From: Sycon ciliatum
Lineage: Eukaryota; Porifera; Calcarea; Leucosolenida; Sycettidae
NCBI RefSeq assembly: GCF_964019385.1
Contig: NC_088644.1
Coordinates: 36,959,647-37,023,646 of the forward strand
DNA: 64,000 nucleotides
Direction of reading: 5' to 3'
Position numbers and translations under genes: made by a program. Positions within the stretch are counted from its first letter, which is position 1. Each line of letters begins with the position of its first letter. The notes under the pieces were generated by a model that saw only the letters and a program-made list of their open reading frames with translations, had not been told where the DNA came from and searched no databases. Of the stretch, positions 29,201 to 54,000 are shown one piece after another.

Positions 29201-30419
29201 TGGGCTTGCCATCACCGCCCTCGCCATCGTTCACGGCTACATGTGTCTCCAGGGCACTCAGGACCGTGTCAAGCTCTGGCGTGGCCACGAATGCCCGGCG
29301 TCTGCTCTCGGCGAAGGCCTCGTGTGCAGCCCACTCGCTGAACAGGTCACTGGCGACTGTGTTTGATTTGCTGATCGTCATGGCTGGACTCAGCTCTGCG
29401 GCCAGCGGAGGATAGACTTCATCAATAATAGCACGCCACTCGCCCATAACCGCATCAGCCAGCTCTTCGTAAGTATTGTACTGGAAAACTGGAAGGCCAG
29501 ATTCTACAATTTTTTGCTTCAGCTGCTGCATGGAAACGGCTGCAAACTCGCTTTCCGCCATAGCGTGCGCCAAGTTGGTGGAATCGGCGAGCTGCGGATT
29601 TCGAAAGTAGAAACGTGCATAGGGGAAACGTTCTCGGAACGCCGCCAGCTCAACTTCCAACGCCGTTATGCTGTAGCTTCTGTACTGTGTGTCCAGCAGC
29701 CACGGGTAGCCGGCCTTTGCAGCTACTCTAAAATTTCTGGCAATCCAATTGTCGGATAGGTCTGCTCCAGGCCCGGGGCCATGGCTACCGGCGTGTTTAT
29801 TGCTAGTACCGCTATTGCCGCCACCACCGTCGGCACTACCACTCTCACCACCTACACCATTGAGAGGCCAGGACGGCGTGGATAGCGTTATCAGATCTGG
29901 TGTATTGGTAGCACCGTGACTGCTGGTCTCCACGGCACCACCGTGTGTGCAAGTCGTGGCAGCTTCTAACGTTACTAGTGATGCGTTGTCGCCGGGTTCT
30001 TCCCCTGCAGCTGGCGGTGGTGGCTGGTGAGACCCGTATCGCTCTCCGATCAGTCCCAGAAAATACGGCCGTGATTTGGCTACATAGTCCAGGCACAGTC
30101 GAATGATATCTCCTGAGCCCGCTTGCTCCTCCGTGATTCCCCAGCGTAAATCCACAGGAGCAAAGTAGGTTCCACGCAAGCGGCAAAGCTGCTCCAGTTT
30201 CGGAAAGACCCGCTTCACTAGAACGTCCCTCTCCTTCTGGAAATCACGGAAAGTGGATGAAACGAAAGGTCGAATCGGCTCTCGCCAACTGAACTGGCGT
30301 TTGGCCACGCTCAGCGAGCGTCGCAGTGGTGGTGGTGGGCGGCTGGAATGACCTGCTGGCTTCTTCCTAGGGCTACCGGGAGCGATAGTCGGCTTGTGTT
30401 CCAAGTTGAATTTGTCCAT
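26202..30419 (-). CDS. TTC41: TTC41-like DUF4062-NACHT-TPR protein, single exon
   Basis: 1,405 residues from the ATG at 30419; the frame is open a little further upstream but without an ATG. Order: basic, Ser/Pro-rich start; DUF4062-like domain at about residues 50-130 (PFVSSTFRDFQKERDVL, YFAPVDLRWGITEEQ, FLGLIGERYGSH); a linker with AGYPWLLDTQYR and LPVFQYNTYEEL; a NACHT-type NTPase with Walker A GERGSGKS near residue 430 and Walker B LIILDGLEEMS near 516; a helical region; tetratricopeptide-like repeats at about 1055-1190 (VLYHIAVCDSRLGRLKEAEEG, EQLYRQALDIRRKTVGPEH); then an RG/RS-rich low-complexity tail from about 1250. Vertebrate TTC41 shares this architecture and the linker motifs; its function is poorly known. 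The RG tail would suit RNA binding, which is inference. No introns interrupt it. Confidence 0.85.
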   Translation of the reverse strand: MDKFNLEHKPTIAPGSPRKKPAGHSSRPPPPLRRSLSVAKRQFSWREPIRPFVSSTFRDFQKERDVLVKRVFPKLEQLCRLRGTYFAPVDLRWGITEEQAGSGDIIRLCLDYVAKSRPYFLGLIGERYGSHQPPPPAAGEEPGDNASLVTLEAATTCTHGGAVETSSHGATNTPDLITLSTPSWPLNGVGGESGSADGGGGNSGTSNKHAGSHGPGPGADLSDNWIARNFRVAAKAGYPWLLDTQYRSYSITALEVELAAFRERFPYARFYFRNPQLADSTNLAHAMAESEFAAVSMQQLKQKIVESGLPVFQYNTYEELADAVMGEWRAIIDEVYPPLAAELSPAMTISKSNTVASDLFSEWAAHEAFAESRRRAFVATPELDTVLSALETHVAVNDGEGGDGKPSSPSANLLLESRAACIAILVGERGSGKSALLANWSKAISADEPDVHVVTHYVGSSSSSASPLGFMLHCIAELRSRFLDFDGNDRQQQNEDQLDLSRVKAAFGAALALGRSLIILDGLEEMSRETVGEGELDWLPSSLPTRSCMVVSTGENHSSFKALKRRPDTQVIRMPLLKNDDAKRQLVRCHLAVHCKQLSEDQLSRVVSSPLADKPFFLASLANEMRIFGEHEKVSERLSYYLAAKSPSHLWTLVIQRWVTDYGQDSIQSQIPHSQSTTDGSQAAKDGCKSSNVHAAATKPAGQLSGWVAAALQLLAVSRHGLSDSEVLVALQTCGYPQLTSLDWASFRSAAGDALFERQGGMLSFFHQHLRAAVFDCLLDVRHADVTDAADLQTHNPWMAKKAVWHRVLADYFQATKPSIRRTEELPWQRLMSSDMAGLQRAVCEPPIFLDCVDWQNNQGRLRLDLMTYWRALEKSGIDQLTSYRSMLETEKALLTRGGPKDSNADRQSTVQRYYALLASMVGRFLAAASKFTDAADVLRDAMEYAQEVHGCETDDAPCTTGDHQEFNSVRLLGPVELLSSVQEQLASLNLFQLHISEAERWFREALRTTGFSFVLDDADDDSLYGMDPKLVLRRGRLLDSLGFLKAKDAGPHAASMQQEAWSLLMKAKAYLDTANNTPSQADVLYHIAVCDSRLGRLKEAEEGMRGALRARKAWYGGEHPAIAEILNDLAGLLLNGKSESRLREAEQLYRQALDIRRKTVGPEHILTATTLYHLGKHLAARDACAQEEAVQLLRTSLSIRSSKLGESHVITKAVARRLGQLEDLMSSRRASANQCASGTDTQQPGRGRGRRGSWDHSTRQRGGSYDNRRRSAGDIAGGVSTANDHRGRSETRRRGHQHGGSASQDEYAATGGRGQSYPRRGRHHSSQRPVDNTPWQGDKPRGRGSRGASDERRLTRQSASAGASAWGSKPAQSSQGGDHYNDGGDGDGWEVAGRQRSRNARTAR

Positions 30420-30428
30420 TGCTGGCAA

Positions 30429-31090
30429 ACCTCCGTAGTCCGGCGATGGGGTGAGTAGGCACCACCACGAGCAACAGGCCGCGCGCGCAGCGCTGCAGCA
30501 TGCACACTGCGTACCGGCACTACAAAGTCCTAAAATCGGAGCGTCTGCTGGCAGTCCATGATCATCACGAGAAAGCTATCCTGGGAAGGTTATCACGGTT
30601 ATCAAGGTTATCCGTGACTGGGGAGTGAGTGCAAGCCGTCGCCAAGACCACATCATGCACCAGTGCCAGTGGTCCTGGACTCCAGACACGACGTCGTCGT
30701 TTCTTTGCTTCGTAAAATCGTATCATTGACAGGAACATTACAACTACAACGTGGAGCAAAATCCGTCACTTGGCCCTCATCATATGGCATGCTAGTCGTA
30801 GATCTACTGAGTGATAGAGTCAGACTCATGGTCATACTCATAGTCATAGTCATACAGTCATACAGTCATAGGCATTTTTTGTCAGTCATTCTGCATTATA
30901 CAGACTACAGACTACAGTCTACATACAGACACCACTACAGGTACCGGACCACCAGGGAGTCGTGAAAACCCGGGCTTTCACGACTCCCTGATCATGATGC
31001 ACACGTACCGACGTGCTACTGCATGCTAGCCTAGCAGCCACGAGTCCGGCTAGTGACTAGTATAAGTCATGTACATGTACATACTGCATG
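30429..31090. other. Upstream region of the TTC41-like gene
   Basis: Putative promoter side. Contains short catactcatagtcatagtc repeats (30825-30870) and a hairpin at 30953-30990. No gene or clear core-promoter element could be assigned. Confidence 0.4.
30953..30990. repeat. 38-bp near-perfect palindrome
   Basis: Arms cagggagtcgtgaaa and tttcacgactccctg flank acccgggc. The strong hairpin has no T-run and does not look like a terminator. Its role is unknown. Confidence 0.85.
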
Positions 31091-31093
31091 TAC

Positions 31094-31219
31094 AGTGCTG
31101 GCAACTGAAATCCGACCCCCTGAGCGGTGGATTCACATTTTTTTGTAGCGCCGTGTTGGGTCTTTGCGATGTGACTGTGAGCTCACCGCTCAGGGGGTCG
31201 GATTTCAGTTGCCAGCACT
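31094..31219. mobile_element. Foldback MITE, GTGCTGGCAACTG family, copy 1
   Basis: About 36-bp inverted termini (agtgctggcaactgaaatcc ... ccgctcagggggtcgg) around a 50-bp loop. Same termini as 32288-32366. Confidence 0.88.
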
Positions 31220-31338
31220 AGTACATGACTGGATCAGTGGAGAGATCGAGAGCGCTCAACACAACAGCCAGTGCCGTACAGTGACAGCCGCGCCATGCGC
31301 CACTGCAGTGAAAACCAAGACTTTCCTAGCCTAGCCTA

Positions 31339-31732
31339 CAGTCCGTTCAGAAAAAATGAACTAACACTTCTAGCTTTTGGCCATAAATGGGTCAAACGTT
31401 GAGTTTTTTTAGAATTTTTTTCTGCAATCCCATCCTCTTCCAATTATGTTTCTGAAGTTTTTTTGTCCAAAAAGCAAGCCATAGCAAGAATAGGATTTCG
31501 GCCAGGTTTTGCCCCAAAAGCACTGAATTGGGAAAAACCATCAAAATCCAGGCCGTTTGACCCCGCCTGCAACAGTGCATTCTGCGGTTCGAACCCCAGT
31601 TCAGGCACCCTTTTTGGACCCTTTTTCAAATTTCAAAGTTAGCAGCACTGCACTGTGTACGATGAAATCACGAAAAATCGCTAAATACGGGAGCTCGCCA
31701 GAGCCAGGACCCATCTTTTTATGAATGGACTG
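31339..31732. mobile_element. Candidate MITE, CAGTCC(G/A)TTCA termini
   Basis: Left cagtccgttcagaaaaaatg and right ttttatgaatggactg are inverted with few mismatches. No coding capacity. Confidence 0.55.
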
Positions 31733-32287
31733 ACCCCTGGCCTGGCAACGGGGGCCCTATGATATTTTTATGATGGGGAGGTGTAACCATGGTAACTGAA
31801 TGACTGCAACTCTTACCCGGCCGGGCGAATTTGACAGGTAGGTTGACAGGCGACCTGCATACGGCCGGCCTGCCATTCATGGTAGAGCTCCAGGCAGGCC
31901 CGGATTTTTCTCCACCTGCTGCGATCAAGACAAAAGTCCCAGCTTGAAAATGCAGGCAGAGCCGCTAGCCGGGACTCGGAAGTACGGGAGTACAGATACT
32001 CCACTCATTTTTAGCTCGGGAACTACCGTAACTAATACTTACTTACTTCACACAAATCCAGTACATGTACGTACATGTACATGTACCATGAGTACCCTGC
32101 CTAGACTAGAGTTTTTCCTGTTGTAGTTGACCATGCCCATGATGGTTGACTCATTGTTGGTCCAGATCGCGAAAACTGCATGTCAGAGAAAAGCCGAGCT
32201 GTGATGTACCATGATGTACGAGCAGTCGACTAGTCGACTGGTAGATCTACAGCAGATCTACTACATGTACTAGTCAGACTACAGAGT

Positions 32288-32366
32288 CAGTGCTGGCAAC
32301 TGAAATCCGACCCCCTGGCCAGGGCGCCGCGCCGGCCAGGGGGTCGGATTTCAGTTGCCAGCACTG
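32288..32366. mobile_element. Perfect palindromic foldback, same family as 31094-31219
   Basis: 79 bases reading cagtgctggcaactgaaatc inward from each end, with only gcgccgcgc-type sequence at the centre. It keeps just the termini of the family. Confidence 0.9.
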
Positions 32367-33378
32367 TAGTAGTAGTCGGCACCGCGCGCTAGCGCTGGGC
32401 CGTGAACATGGTGAAGATCTACGTACCGCGCGTAGATCTACCGGTGGCAGTAGCTGACACGAAGAAGCTCGAAAGTCCAAGTCCTTGGACTTGGAGTCCG
32501 TGTATGGTAGTCTTACTTCTTCGGGAGCATGCAACCAACTAACTGTACGCGGATTCGGTGGAAGTAATTATTTAGTTGAACAGTCAGTGTTGTAACGTTA
32601 CTGTTTCGGTACCAGAGACTCCGCATGGCCGCAGCTCTAATCTAATCGTCGTCAGGTATTTTCAGGGTTACTAGTAGTATGCAGCTGGAACGGGTGCGGT
32701 ACTAGTACTGTAGTACTGTAGTACGATCTGGACAACGGAAGAGCTGACCATTCTTGAATGGGCGTGCATCGCCAAGTCAGTGAACGAAGACGAGCGTTCA
32801 ACCCGTGCTGCTACTCTGCGTTGCACCCATTCAGCTCTGGCTGCCCCCAAACTCTCTATCTTTCCGCTTCAGCTAACCCAACTCCGTGCAACTGCTGTGC
32901 GCACATCGGACCAATCTGGGAAACATCCGCTGACCACTTGGAGCGGCTAAGCACCCACTGAGCTAGCGTGGTCGCATGATCACAGACTGACCATCAGAAA
33001 CGATAATTTTTGTGAAAATAACCACGTCGAGCAAGGCTGTAAATCAGCCGCCGGTGTGCTAGTCGATTCGTGAAGGAAACCGGCTGCTTCACACAGCTCA
33101 GATTGTGTTACGTTCCAAACTCTCGAAAGCCTGCCTGCTGCTTGCAGCGACAGCCGGTCAATTGGGTGAAGGTGTAGTGGAGGTTTGGCTGAGTACTCCA
33201 TACCGGTGTTGGTGGACTGCTGAGAGAAGACGAGCCAGCGGCGGTTGTGTCGTATAATCTCTACGTCTTCACGTGAAAGAAAGTAGCCGAATCTGCTGGA
33301 CGCCGGAGTGTTTCGCATGATTGTACTCCAGCGGAGCGCAGCGGTGGCAACGAACTAATCCGCGGGGGTGGGAGGAGG
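32367..33378. other. Region before the PH-docking gene; putative 5' leader
   Basis: No coding frame supported. The G-rich stretch just before the ATG at 33379 (cgcgggggtgggaggagg) is probably the transcript leader. A hairpin gtccaagtccttggacttgg lies near 32476. Confidence 0.4.
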
Positions 33379-46633
<13,255 letters not shown>

Positions 46634-47239
46634 TATCACCGTCCATATATTTCAGCTGGAAGCAGCGTCTCCTTGAGTGCCCAATGCCTATGTTACAAAT
46701 GTACATATAATTGATTGCATTGTGTTCCCAGTCAAGCAAATAGCAGAATGCCTGCGGTAGTGCGCAATGTGTAAATTATTCTTGCCCCGGAGAGTTTTAC
46801 GAGAGTATTCTTTTCTTTTTGTGCCCAAGAAATGCGAAACGCAGTATATTCCGAATTGACACGGTCCGGACTTTTCTTTTCCTTCCCACCCAGACACGAG
46901 GTGTCGTTGCCCATGCTTTCTTTTACAATGTATGCTTACACTGCCATAACCGCATATCTATATATATAATATCTTGTTGAGATAGTGCATTACATTATCA
47001 ACTGAAGCCTATATCATATTCCTTGCGGTGCACCAATCAATGTCAGCCGCGCACGTGGTGGCCTTTCAAATTGTTCCCTGTAGGTATTATGAAAATCATA
47101 GTAGAGGATGTTCAGGTTCACAAATTCAGCACAGCACTGGTGATGTCAATGTACAGCAAGCAAGCGAATACCTTGATTTGCCACACGATGATGACACACC
47201 AGCAGTAAAGGTCGAGCTTGACAGTCCCTTATAAACATC
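46634..47239. other. 3' side of the PH-docking gene
   Basis: Probably the 3' untranslated region and intergenic DNA. No canonical AATAAA was found within a few hundred bases of the stop. No other gene recognised. Confidence 0.35.
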
Positions 47240-47250
47240 CAACAGTAGAT

Positions 47251-48224
47251 GTAAGCTTTATTGCACAACAGGAGCAATACTTGATACTGATGAATGTTCA
47301 ACCCCACACGATCAACAAACAAAGACTGTTAGTTTTACGTTATGAGTAGTATCAAATCCGAGCTCAAAGTAAACGAAGGCAGAGAGCTGAGACCGAGTCT
47401 CGACTGCAGTTGAAAAGAGAGAGCGAGAGCTTATTTTATAGCGCAATTTAGAGATATGGCGTGATCATTGCCTAGAATGATACGAGGTATTTCCAGGAAC
47501 AACAAGAACAGGTAAAACTGGAATATGAGCAGCCAGTCAGCAGAAAAGCGGAATGCACGTACGTAATCATTCCAGAGAAAGAAAGACATGGAGAAGAAAG
47601 ACCAAATAATTGGGACGTGGGGAACCCGCTCACCCACGTCAGAGTACAATGTGCGTATATGATGGTCACATTGGGGAGCCCGCTCACCCAACGTGCCATA
47701 GTTCAGCGGCTTCTTATGGTAAGTTCTGCTGCATTCTTGGTCTTGCTTGCTTGATACTCTGACCTCTCGTGCGGTCAATGCGGTGACGGTTTTGGTTCTT
47801 GCACACGCCTTGGCTCTGCACTCTTTGCACTTAGCTCGGTTGGTTAGTCTTGGCTCTTTGCACAAAGCACCGAGGCATCGTGGAAACCTGTAGAACTTCG
47901 TAGTGACGTGGTTTTTCACAAAGCCTGGAGTCACATTTCCCGGAAATGAAGCACTTCCAGGAAACGTACAACACGAGAACCTACCTGACCAGGTTCCGGC
48001 TTTGGATCACATGATGTGTCATGCCAAGAAGGCATGTCACCTACATTGTACGTGGGAAAGCGCGTGTCGCTCAACCTTCATGCTAAGCACGTGGGACAAG
48101 ACACTGGCCAAACCACGTTGTACTAAAAGGGCGTGACAGCTCAGCACAGAGCTGCTCACTACGTAGATCCTGCTGTCACAGGACTATCAGGCAGCAGTCG
48201 TCACGGTCAGGGACGTGACACATA
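47251..48224 (-). mobile_element. LTR-like insertion flanked by an 11-bp repeat
   Basis: caacagtagat occurs directly before (47240-47250) and after (48225-48235) this 974-base block. Read on the minus strand it starts tatgtgtcacgtccctgacc and ends gcaataaagcttac, with AATAAA near the end as in an LTR. Two similar 25-bp blocks around cccgctcaccca lie at 47620-47695. No pol sequence is present. A duplication of 11 is long for an LTR element, so a TPRT-type insertion is an alternative. Confidence 0.45.
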
Positions 48225-48442
48225 CAACAGTAGATACAGTAGCCAGACCGCAAAGCAGGAGCTAGAAGTGATGACGTTGAATGTTCAACTAACATTTCCA
48301 ACACGTTGGTCTTCTTCAGAATAATGGAATGGGGGAGATGGGACGTGAGGATGTGCCAAAATTGGTGCGATATTGTTCAAACCTATCAATATTCACCCTT
48401 GAATACTGAAAGAACTCGGATTGCTGCCAGTTCATTTTTATT

Positions 48443-48917
48443 TACCGTATTTCCTCGATTAATGGACCATGCTCGAATAATAGACCATGCTCAAATAGTA
48501 GACCCTCCTAGAGGCCTCACGGAAAATAGTAGACCATGCCCGAATAAGAGACCCGGTCTCTTATTTGAGTTCATCGCTTTGCGCATGCGCACTAAGAAAG
48601 CACGTGGTGGATCAAAAAAGGACGCGATTTTAGGTTGAAAAACTACAATTTTTGTAGTGGCTAGTGCTTTCTTTCATTATTTGAGCGCGGTCCACTATAT
48701 TTTCATCGGCACATCGCTGGAAATGGTGGATTTTTAACACGTCATAATATAGAAGTTCTATATTATGACGTGTTATAAATCCACCATTTCCTGCGATGTG
48801 TCGATGAAAATATAGTGGACCGTGCTCAAATAATGGACCATGCCCAAATACGAGACCGGGGGTCCAACCCTCTTCAAAAAACAAAAGACCGGGTCTACTA
48901 ATCGAGGAAATACGGTA
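48443..48917. mobile_element. TACCGTA-clan MITE (AATAGACCATGC type) with inner palindrome
   Basis: Termini taccgtatttcctcgattaa and the complement ending atcgaggaaatacggta. GACCATGC(T/C)C(G/A)AATA recurs. An inner palindrome with arms cacgtcataatatag and ctatattatgacgtg sits at about 48738-48775. Confidence 0.9.
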
Positions 48918-49857
48918 TACCACAATCATAAATTTTACCTGCCCTTTGTAATCTGTCTCCCACAGGACATTTCCAAACACAATGGTGAAAATGAACTTTG
49001 ATGTTAGTACACAGTTCAGTTCAACTCTGAGAGTAGTGCTGTCCAAATCATGCCATTACGCGGAAACACAAGGGCTTTCTGCGTCTGAGCAGCTGAATTA
49101 CCTTGGTGACAAACGCTAAAAAGACAAGGACTATAACTGACTGTGGATCTAAAAAAAAATTCTAAAGGTTATGCACTGGGCACTCATGCATTTGGCACCT
49201 GTATCATTATAGGCTGTAGCTAGAGGAGACTGTGATCGCAGTAATGCGAGATTTTTATTTCGGAAGATTTGACGGAGTCATGGCTATGTTCCAGAGTCAA
49301 AAGTGCCGAACTTCGCCAAGGTTAGACTGAAAAATCCCGAGATGTTGAAAGTTATTGAGTTTGCAACTTTGCCGATACCATGGAAACCGTGTGCAGATCT
49401 ACGAGTTACTCAGTACATGTACACATGCACAGTCGTCGCCAACAAAAATCCGGCCAATGCCATGGATACAGTGGTACTGGTATGGTACTATGTAGTATGT
49501 GTTCACCGGCGGTTCTTCATGGTGGCAAGGTGGCATGTACCAGCATGTACAGTACCAGCGCAGAACCGAAGCACCGAACAGTCTGTCCTGCACTCTGCCT
49601 GCTGCAGCCGAGTCGAGCACTCCACTAAGCGAGTGTATGCAGGCCCGGCAGCGGGGCATGTGCCGTGCACTAGGCTAGTACGAGCGGCCGCTGGCAGTGC
49701 ATGCGGCCCATGCACCGTATACAGCTACCGGTAACTAATACTTAGCATAGCATTGGCCGGATTTTTTTGGTGACAACTGTACGTCACAGCTGTTCCCACG
49801 GGGCCATCTAACAATATGGCGGCTTTTGCGACAAATCCCAACAGTATTTAAAACTGT

Positions 49858-50821
49858 AAAATAGAAGAAGAAAACACATGGAAACGAGTTATGAAGCAAC
49901 TATCCACGATGTAACAAGATAATAAGCGGTCAGTACATGCGATAGCAGGGCACAAAACTGACAGGCTACTGAGACATTCAGCGACCTAAGACCTAGCTCC
50001 AACACATCTCCAGTGCGCAAACCAACAGCCTTCCAACTTGGAAGGTTCAAGGTTGGGTAGGACGAAAGAGAGGAAGGTGAGCCCAGCGGAATGTGCACCA
50101 GCTAAGTCCCACGGCAACAAAGAATGCCGACTGTTACGGGACGATGACGAAACCATTTAATAACATGACAACGTGGTCTAACTACAATTCGAAGCAGCAA
50201 AGCAACACACCACCCGACTTGGGTAGGTCAGCAATATCGGAGATGAAGGAAGGGGGAAGCTTTGCGAAAACGAATTGTACAAAAATATATAGAATAAATA
50301 AATTTCACGGTTCGCGTGAGACACGGCTGGAAGCCGAGTTTTCCGCATTCGTCCGTAGGAACGCCACCACCCTATAGGATCAAGGCGCAGATGCAGTGCC
50401 TAAACGGTGGGAGGTGAGTAGATAAGACCCACCACAAAGTGGTCAAAGACCGAAATCCCATTAACTGCATCCATGAATTGTACAAAACCGGACGCCAATA
50501 TCTAACGGTGCTCCTCATGCATGACACTATTGTGGACGAGTTGACTACAATAACAAGTAGTTTCACACGACATAGCTGGTGCACATTTCAGCTGCGCTCC
50601 CCTTCCCCTCTTTCATCCTACCCAACCTTGAACCTTCCAAGTTGGAAGGCTGTTGGTTTGCGCACTGGAGATGTGTTGGAACTAGGTCTTAGGTTGCTGA
50701 ATGTCTCAGTAGCCTGTCAGTTTTGTTCCCTGCCATCGCACGTACTGACCGCTTATTATCTTGTTACATTCGTGGATAGTTGCTTCATCTCTCGTTTCCA
50801 TGTGTTTTCTTCTTCTATTTT
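49858..50821. mobile_element. Large inverted-repeat element with about 250-bp arms
   Basis: 49858-50105 is the near-perfect complement of about 50571-50821; both arms contain aaccttccaagttggaaggc or its complement. The loop carries the 110-bp repeat shared with 20793-20905. Related arms lie at 54622-54985 and a half copy at 25735. This element abuts the 3' side of the RAG1-like relic. Confidence 0.8.
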
Positions 50822-51095
50822 TATTTCATACTGGCTCAGTATCTGAGTTCTATTTTATAATGCGAAGGGAATTATAACACTTTTACATCAAAACCATAAC
50901 AAACCGAATTTTTGTACTTGCTGACACGTTCACGCATCAACGCGTTCTCGATCGCCTCGAAAATATTATGGCGAGGAAAGAGATTGAGAACAAAGGAAAA
51001 ATTATTATTTGAGAGGAGAGAAAAAAAGCTCAAACGAGATGGAAGGCCGAGAATTTCAGATAGGCCAGGAAACAAGATGCAGAGGCACACTTGCT

Positions 51096-54000
51096 TTACT
51101 GCAAGGGTTTCTTCTTCCTGCTGAATGGACGGAGCGACTCGTGTTGTGGGAGAGTTGCAATCAAATGCATCTGTGCAACAGACTTGAGGCGCTACAAGGG
51201 ATTGCGGATGGCCTCGTGGTGTCTCCTCAGCTCGTTGAAGCAGGCGTAAATGCTCTCACTCCCTTGCTCTGCGAGGAGACCAAGACCAATGCCTCCCCGC
51301 GGATGGACAGCACGGCATGCACCTCCAATATGTGCGATTTCAACGTGATGTGGCCGAGCTGCTTGCTGACGACAATATCTCGGCATGCGGCCATAAATGT
51401 CTCGATAAAATAAAGCCTTCTAGCTTGCATATCGTGGCCTCGTCCATAGGCCTGCAGTGGCTGAAGAGGGCAGTGCACTCGCCATACAGGGACATCAGGC
51501 GCTGGCAATCCTCATGATTTCAATTTGCCTCTGGGAGCAGCAGTGGCGCACGAGAAGCTACTGCAGATAAATGGGCTGAGGTTATTTCAGTTGTCACTGC
51601 TGGCTGAAGAGCTATGTGCACATGGTTGCCCACAAAAGCACCTCTGTGGTGTGCTTGCCTATCGATTCCATTGCGTTGGAGAAGTGGCTCGATGCTTTCT
51701 AAACATGGCCCCTCAAACTTTTTGTTCTGTTTTATTGCAGACATTTGGTCGGTAGTGACTGTCTCCGTGCAAGAATGCAGCACGGCATGCATCACTGGTC
51801 TTGTAGATGTTGTGTCAAGCTCTCCACTGTGGCAGCAGGTATGTCAAGCTCAGAAAAGAGAACAATGCACTGGAGTTGCTGCTGCACTAAATGTAGTTGT
51901 TGGGTAACTGCAGAAATCTCCTCATCTGTTTTGCCGCCTTCCGAATGCAGTGAGGATAGCTTTTCAAAGCTGCCAGCATCACCAGCTAATGCTGTAACAG
52001 CAACGACTGCAGGGATGACAGTGGCTGCAGGAACGGCTGCAGGTACGGCAGTGGCAGCAGAACCGCCAGTGTCTGCTGTAGTAGCAACGGCGGCAGGAAC
52101 AGCGGTATCTGCAGCAGCTGTTCTACTGGCAAGCTCAATGTCGAGGACTTTGAGCTCAGCCTGAAAAGCAGTCAGCATCCACGGGAAAATACCCAGATCC
52201 AGATGAAGAGCCGGGATTACAACATTCTCCGCGGGAATGGGTAAGATCACTGGACGGATGCTGTTGTTGTAGTTCTTTGCGTTCTTTGGATATGAGGCAC
52301 TGTTCGTGAATCCAGTGAAATAGGTATACAGAGTTTCTAGTGTTCTGTTGGTAGAATCGGCATCTGGGTTTTGGGGCTGGTGGAATGTCCATATTCTTCT
52401 TCTGACATAGACAGCGTAAGCATGGTCGGGTGCCACTGGACCCTGACAAACTATATGCTTTCGTTTGATATTCATAGCCGCCAAGTAAAAACAACGACTT
52501 GTTCTTCCATGTTGCTGTTGTCTGCAGATCTCTGACCTCATCACGATAGACCCCCAGCGCAGTTTCAAGGTTCGATGTGTCTTGTGCCTCAAAGATGTAA
52601 ATCAGGATAATGTTGAGTAGTGAATTTGGCCGCTGCACATTCGCGATCTGCAGGACGAACTTGAAAGATCCTCCGCCGTGATCACCACCGAGTTTGATCC
52701 ACACCTCATTCTCGGGGATGCATTTGTTGGTACCGGTATGCTGTCCATGCTTATCGTACCAATCAAGGTACACCATGATGATGTCGATGAGGCTTGGAAA
52801 GTACATGATGGGTACAATCTCCATGGTGCCATTTCTTGATGCCATGGGCATGGTCTTGTGCATGAAATGCGGTATTTGGCTGGCAACAAATGCTCTGGCT
52901 TTGCGCTCAGATTCCATCTGCAGCCCAAAGCCACGCAGCCGCAAAGCTACAGCTTTCTGACTCTGTTCCACGGGAGCTCAAGATCGGCTTTCAGTGCTAG
53001 CAGTGAGCCCTCGCCTGAGGCTGTTGGTTTCAAGCCAGCCTCTTTCAGCAGCTCCTCTTCTTCTGCACTGCTCAAACGCTTCAAGCGAGCCACTTCCTGT
53101 ACCCGAGCACCCTCCTGGCCACCTGACGCTATCATCTCGGCTCGCTCCAAAACAGGAGATCTGCGCCGCACAGTCCTTGCGATGGCATCGACAGACGATT
53201 TTTCACACACAGTTGTGTGCGTGAACGTCTGTGGCCTGCCCTGGCCTGGCCTGGCCTGGCCTGGCCTGGCCTGGCCTGGCCTGCCCTGGCTGCCTGTTTT
53301 CACTTGCAGTGTACTATCTTGAACTTTGGCTGTCACAAGATGGCCAGTTAAATTATCGGCCATGAAGCCTTTCAATTTGCTGGGGGAAAGCAGTGAGGAT
53401 GTCAGCAACAACTGTGGATTTGCTGATAGATCCACGAAGAGCTGGTTCATGGAAGTCACAGTGAACGGACCAGTTCTCAAGCGGTTGGCAGAACAGGTCG
53501 CTTGGCTTTGCCAGTTCTGAAGCGTGCGGTGTACGTTGGCAGGCTGGACACTGTGCGCCATTGGTCAGCGCCTGGCATATGCACTTTGTACAAAATACTT
53601 TATAACAACATGGTGACTGCACACCGTTGCTCGGCATGCTGTGGCAGATGTTGCATTGTACTGTGGCTGCTGCACTGCTGTCGGCAAATCTTGACATAGT
53701 CAACTCGCACTCTGCTTGATAGTCAGGTGCAAATATGTCATGCACCTCACTTTCAGGTATGTCCATGCCATTGCTAGATTCACATGCACTGCTACTGCTT
53801 GATGTCATTTTTGCTGCTCCGCTTGCTGTTTTTGTCCGTTTGCTTGGTCGACTACCCTTCGATATTTGTTCACACTTGGTGCAGACTCTGCACTTCACAG
53901 GTTCATGACTCTTCCAACTAAATGTGACCCGTTGTCCACAACCACCGCCACTGGGATTGAACTTTTCTGCGCTCTGTGATCTCTTCAAGACTCTTTGGCA

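Noticed and set aside
47431-47934. 167-residue minus-strand frame as a gene
   Set aside because: It lies within the LTR-like block and resembles no protein; hydrophobic and basic stretches follow base composition.
51745-52164. Plus-strand Ala/Val/Thr-rich frame
   Set aside because: Antisense shadow of an Ala-rich linker in the RAG1-like relic.
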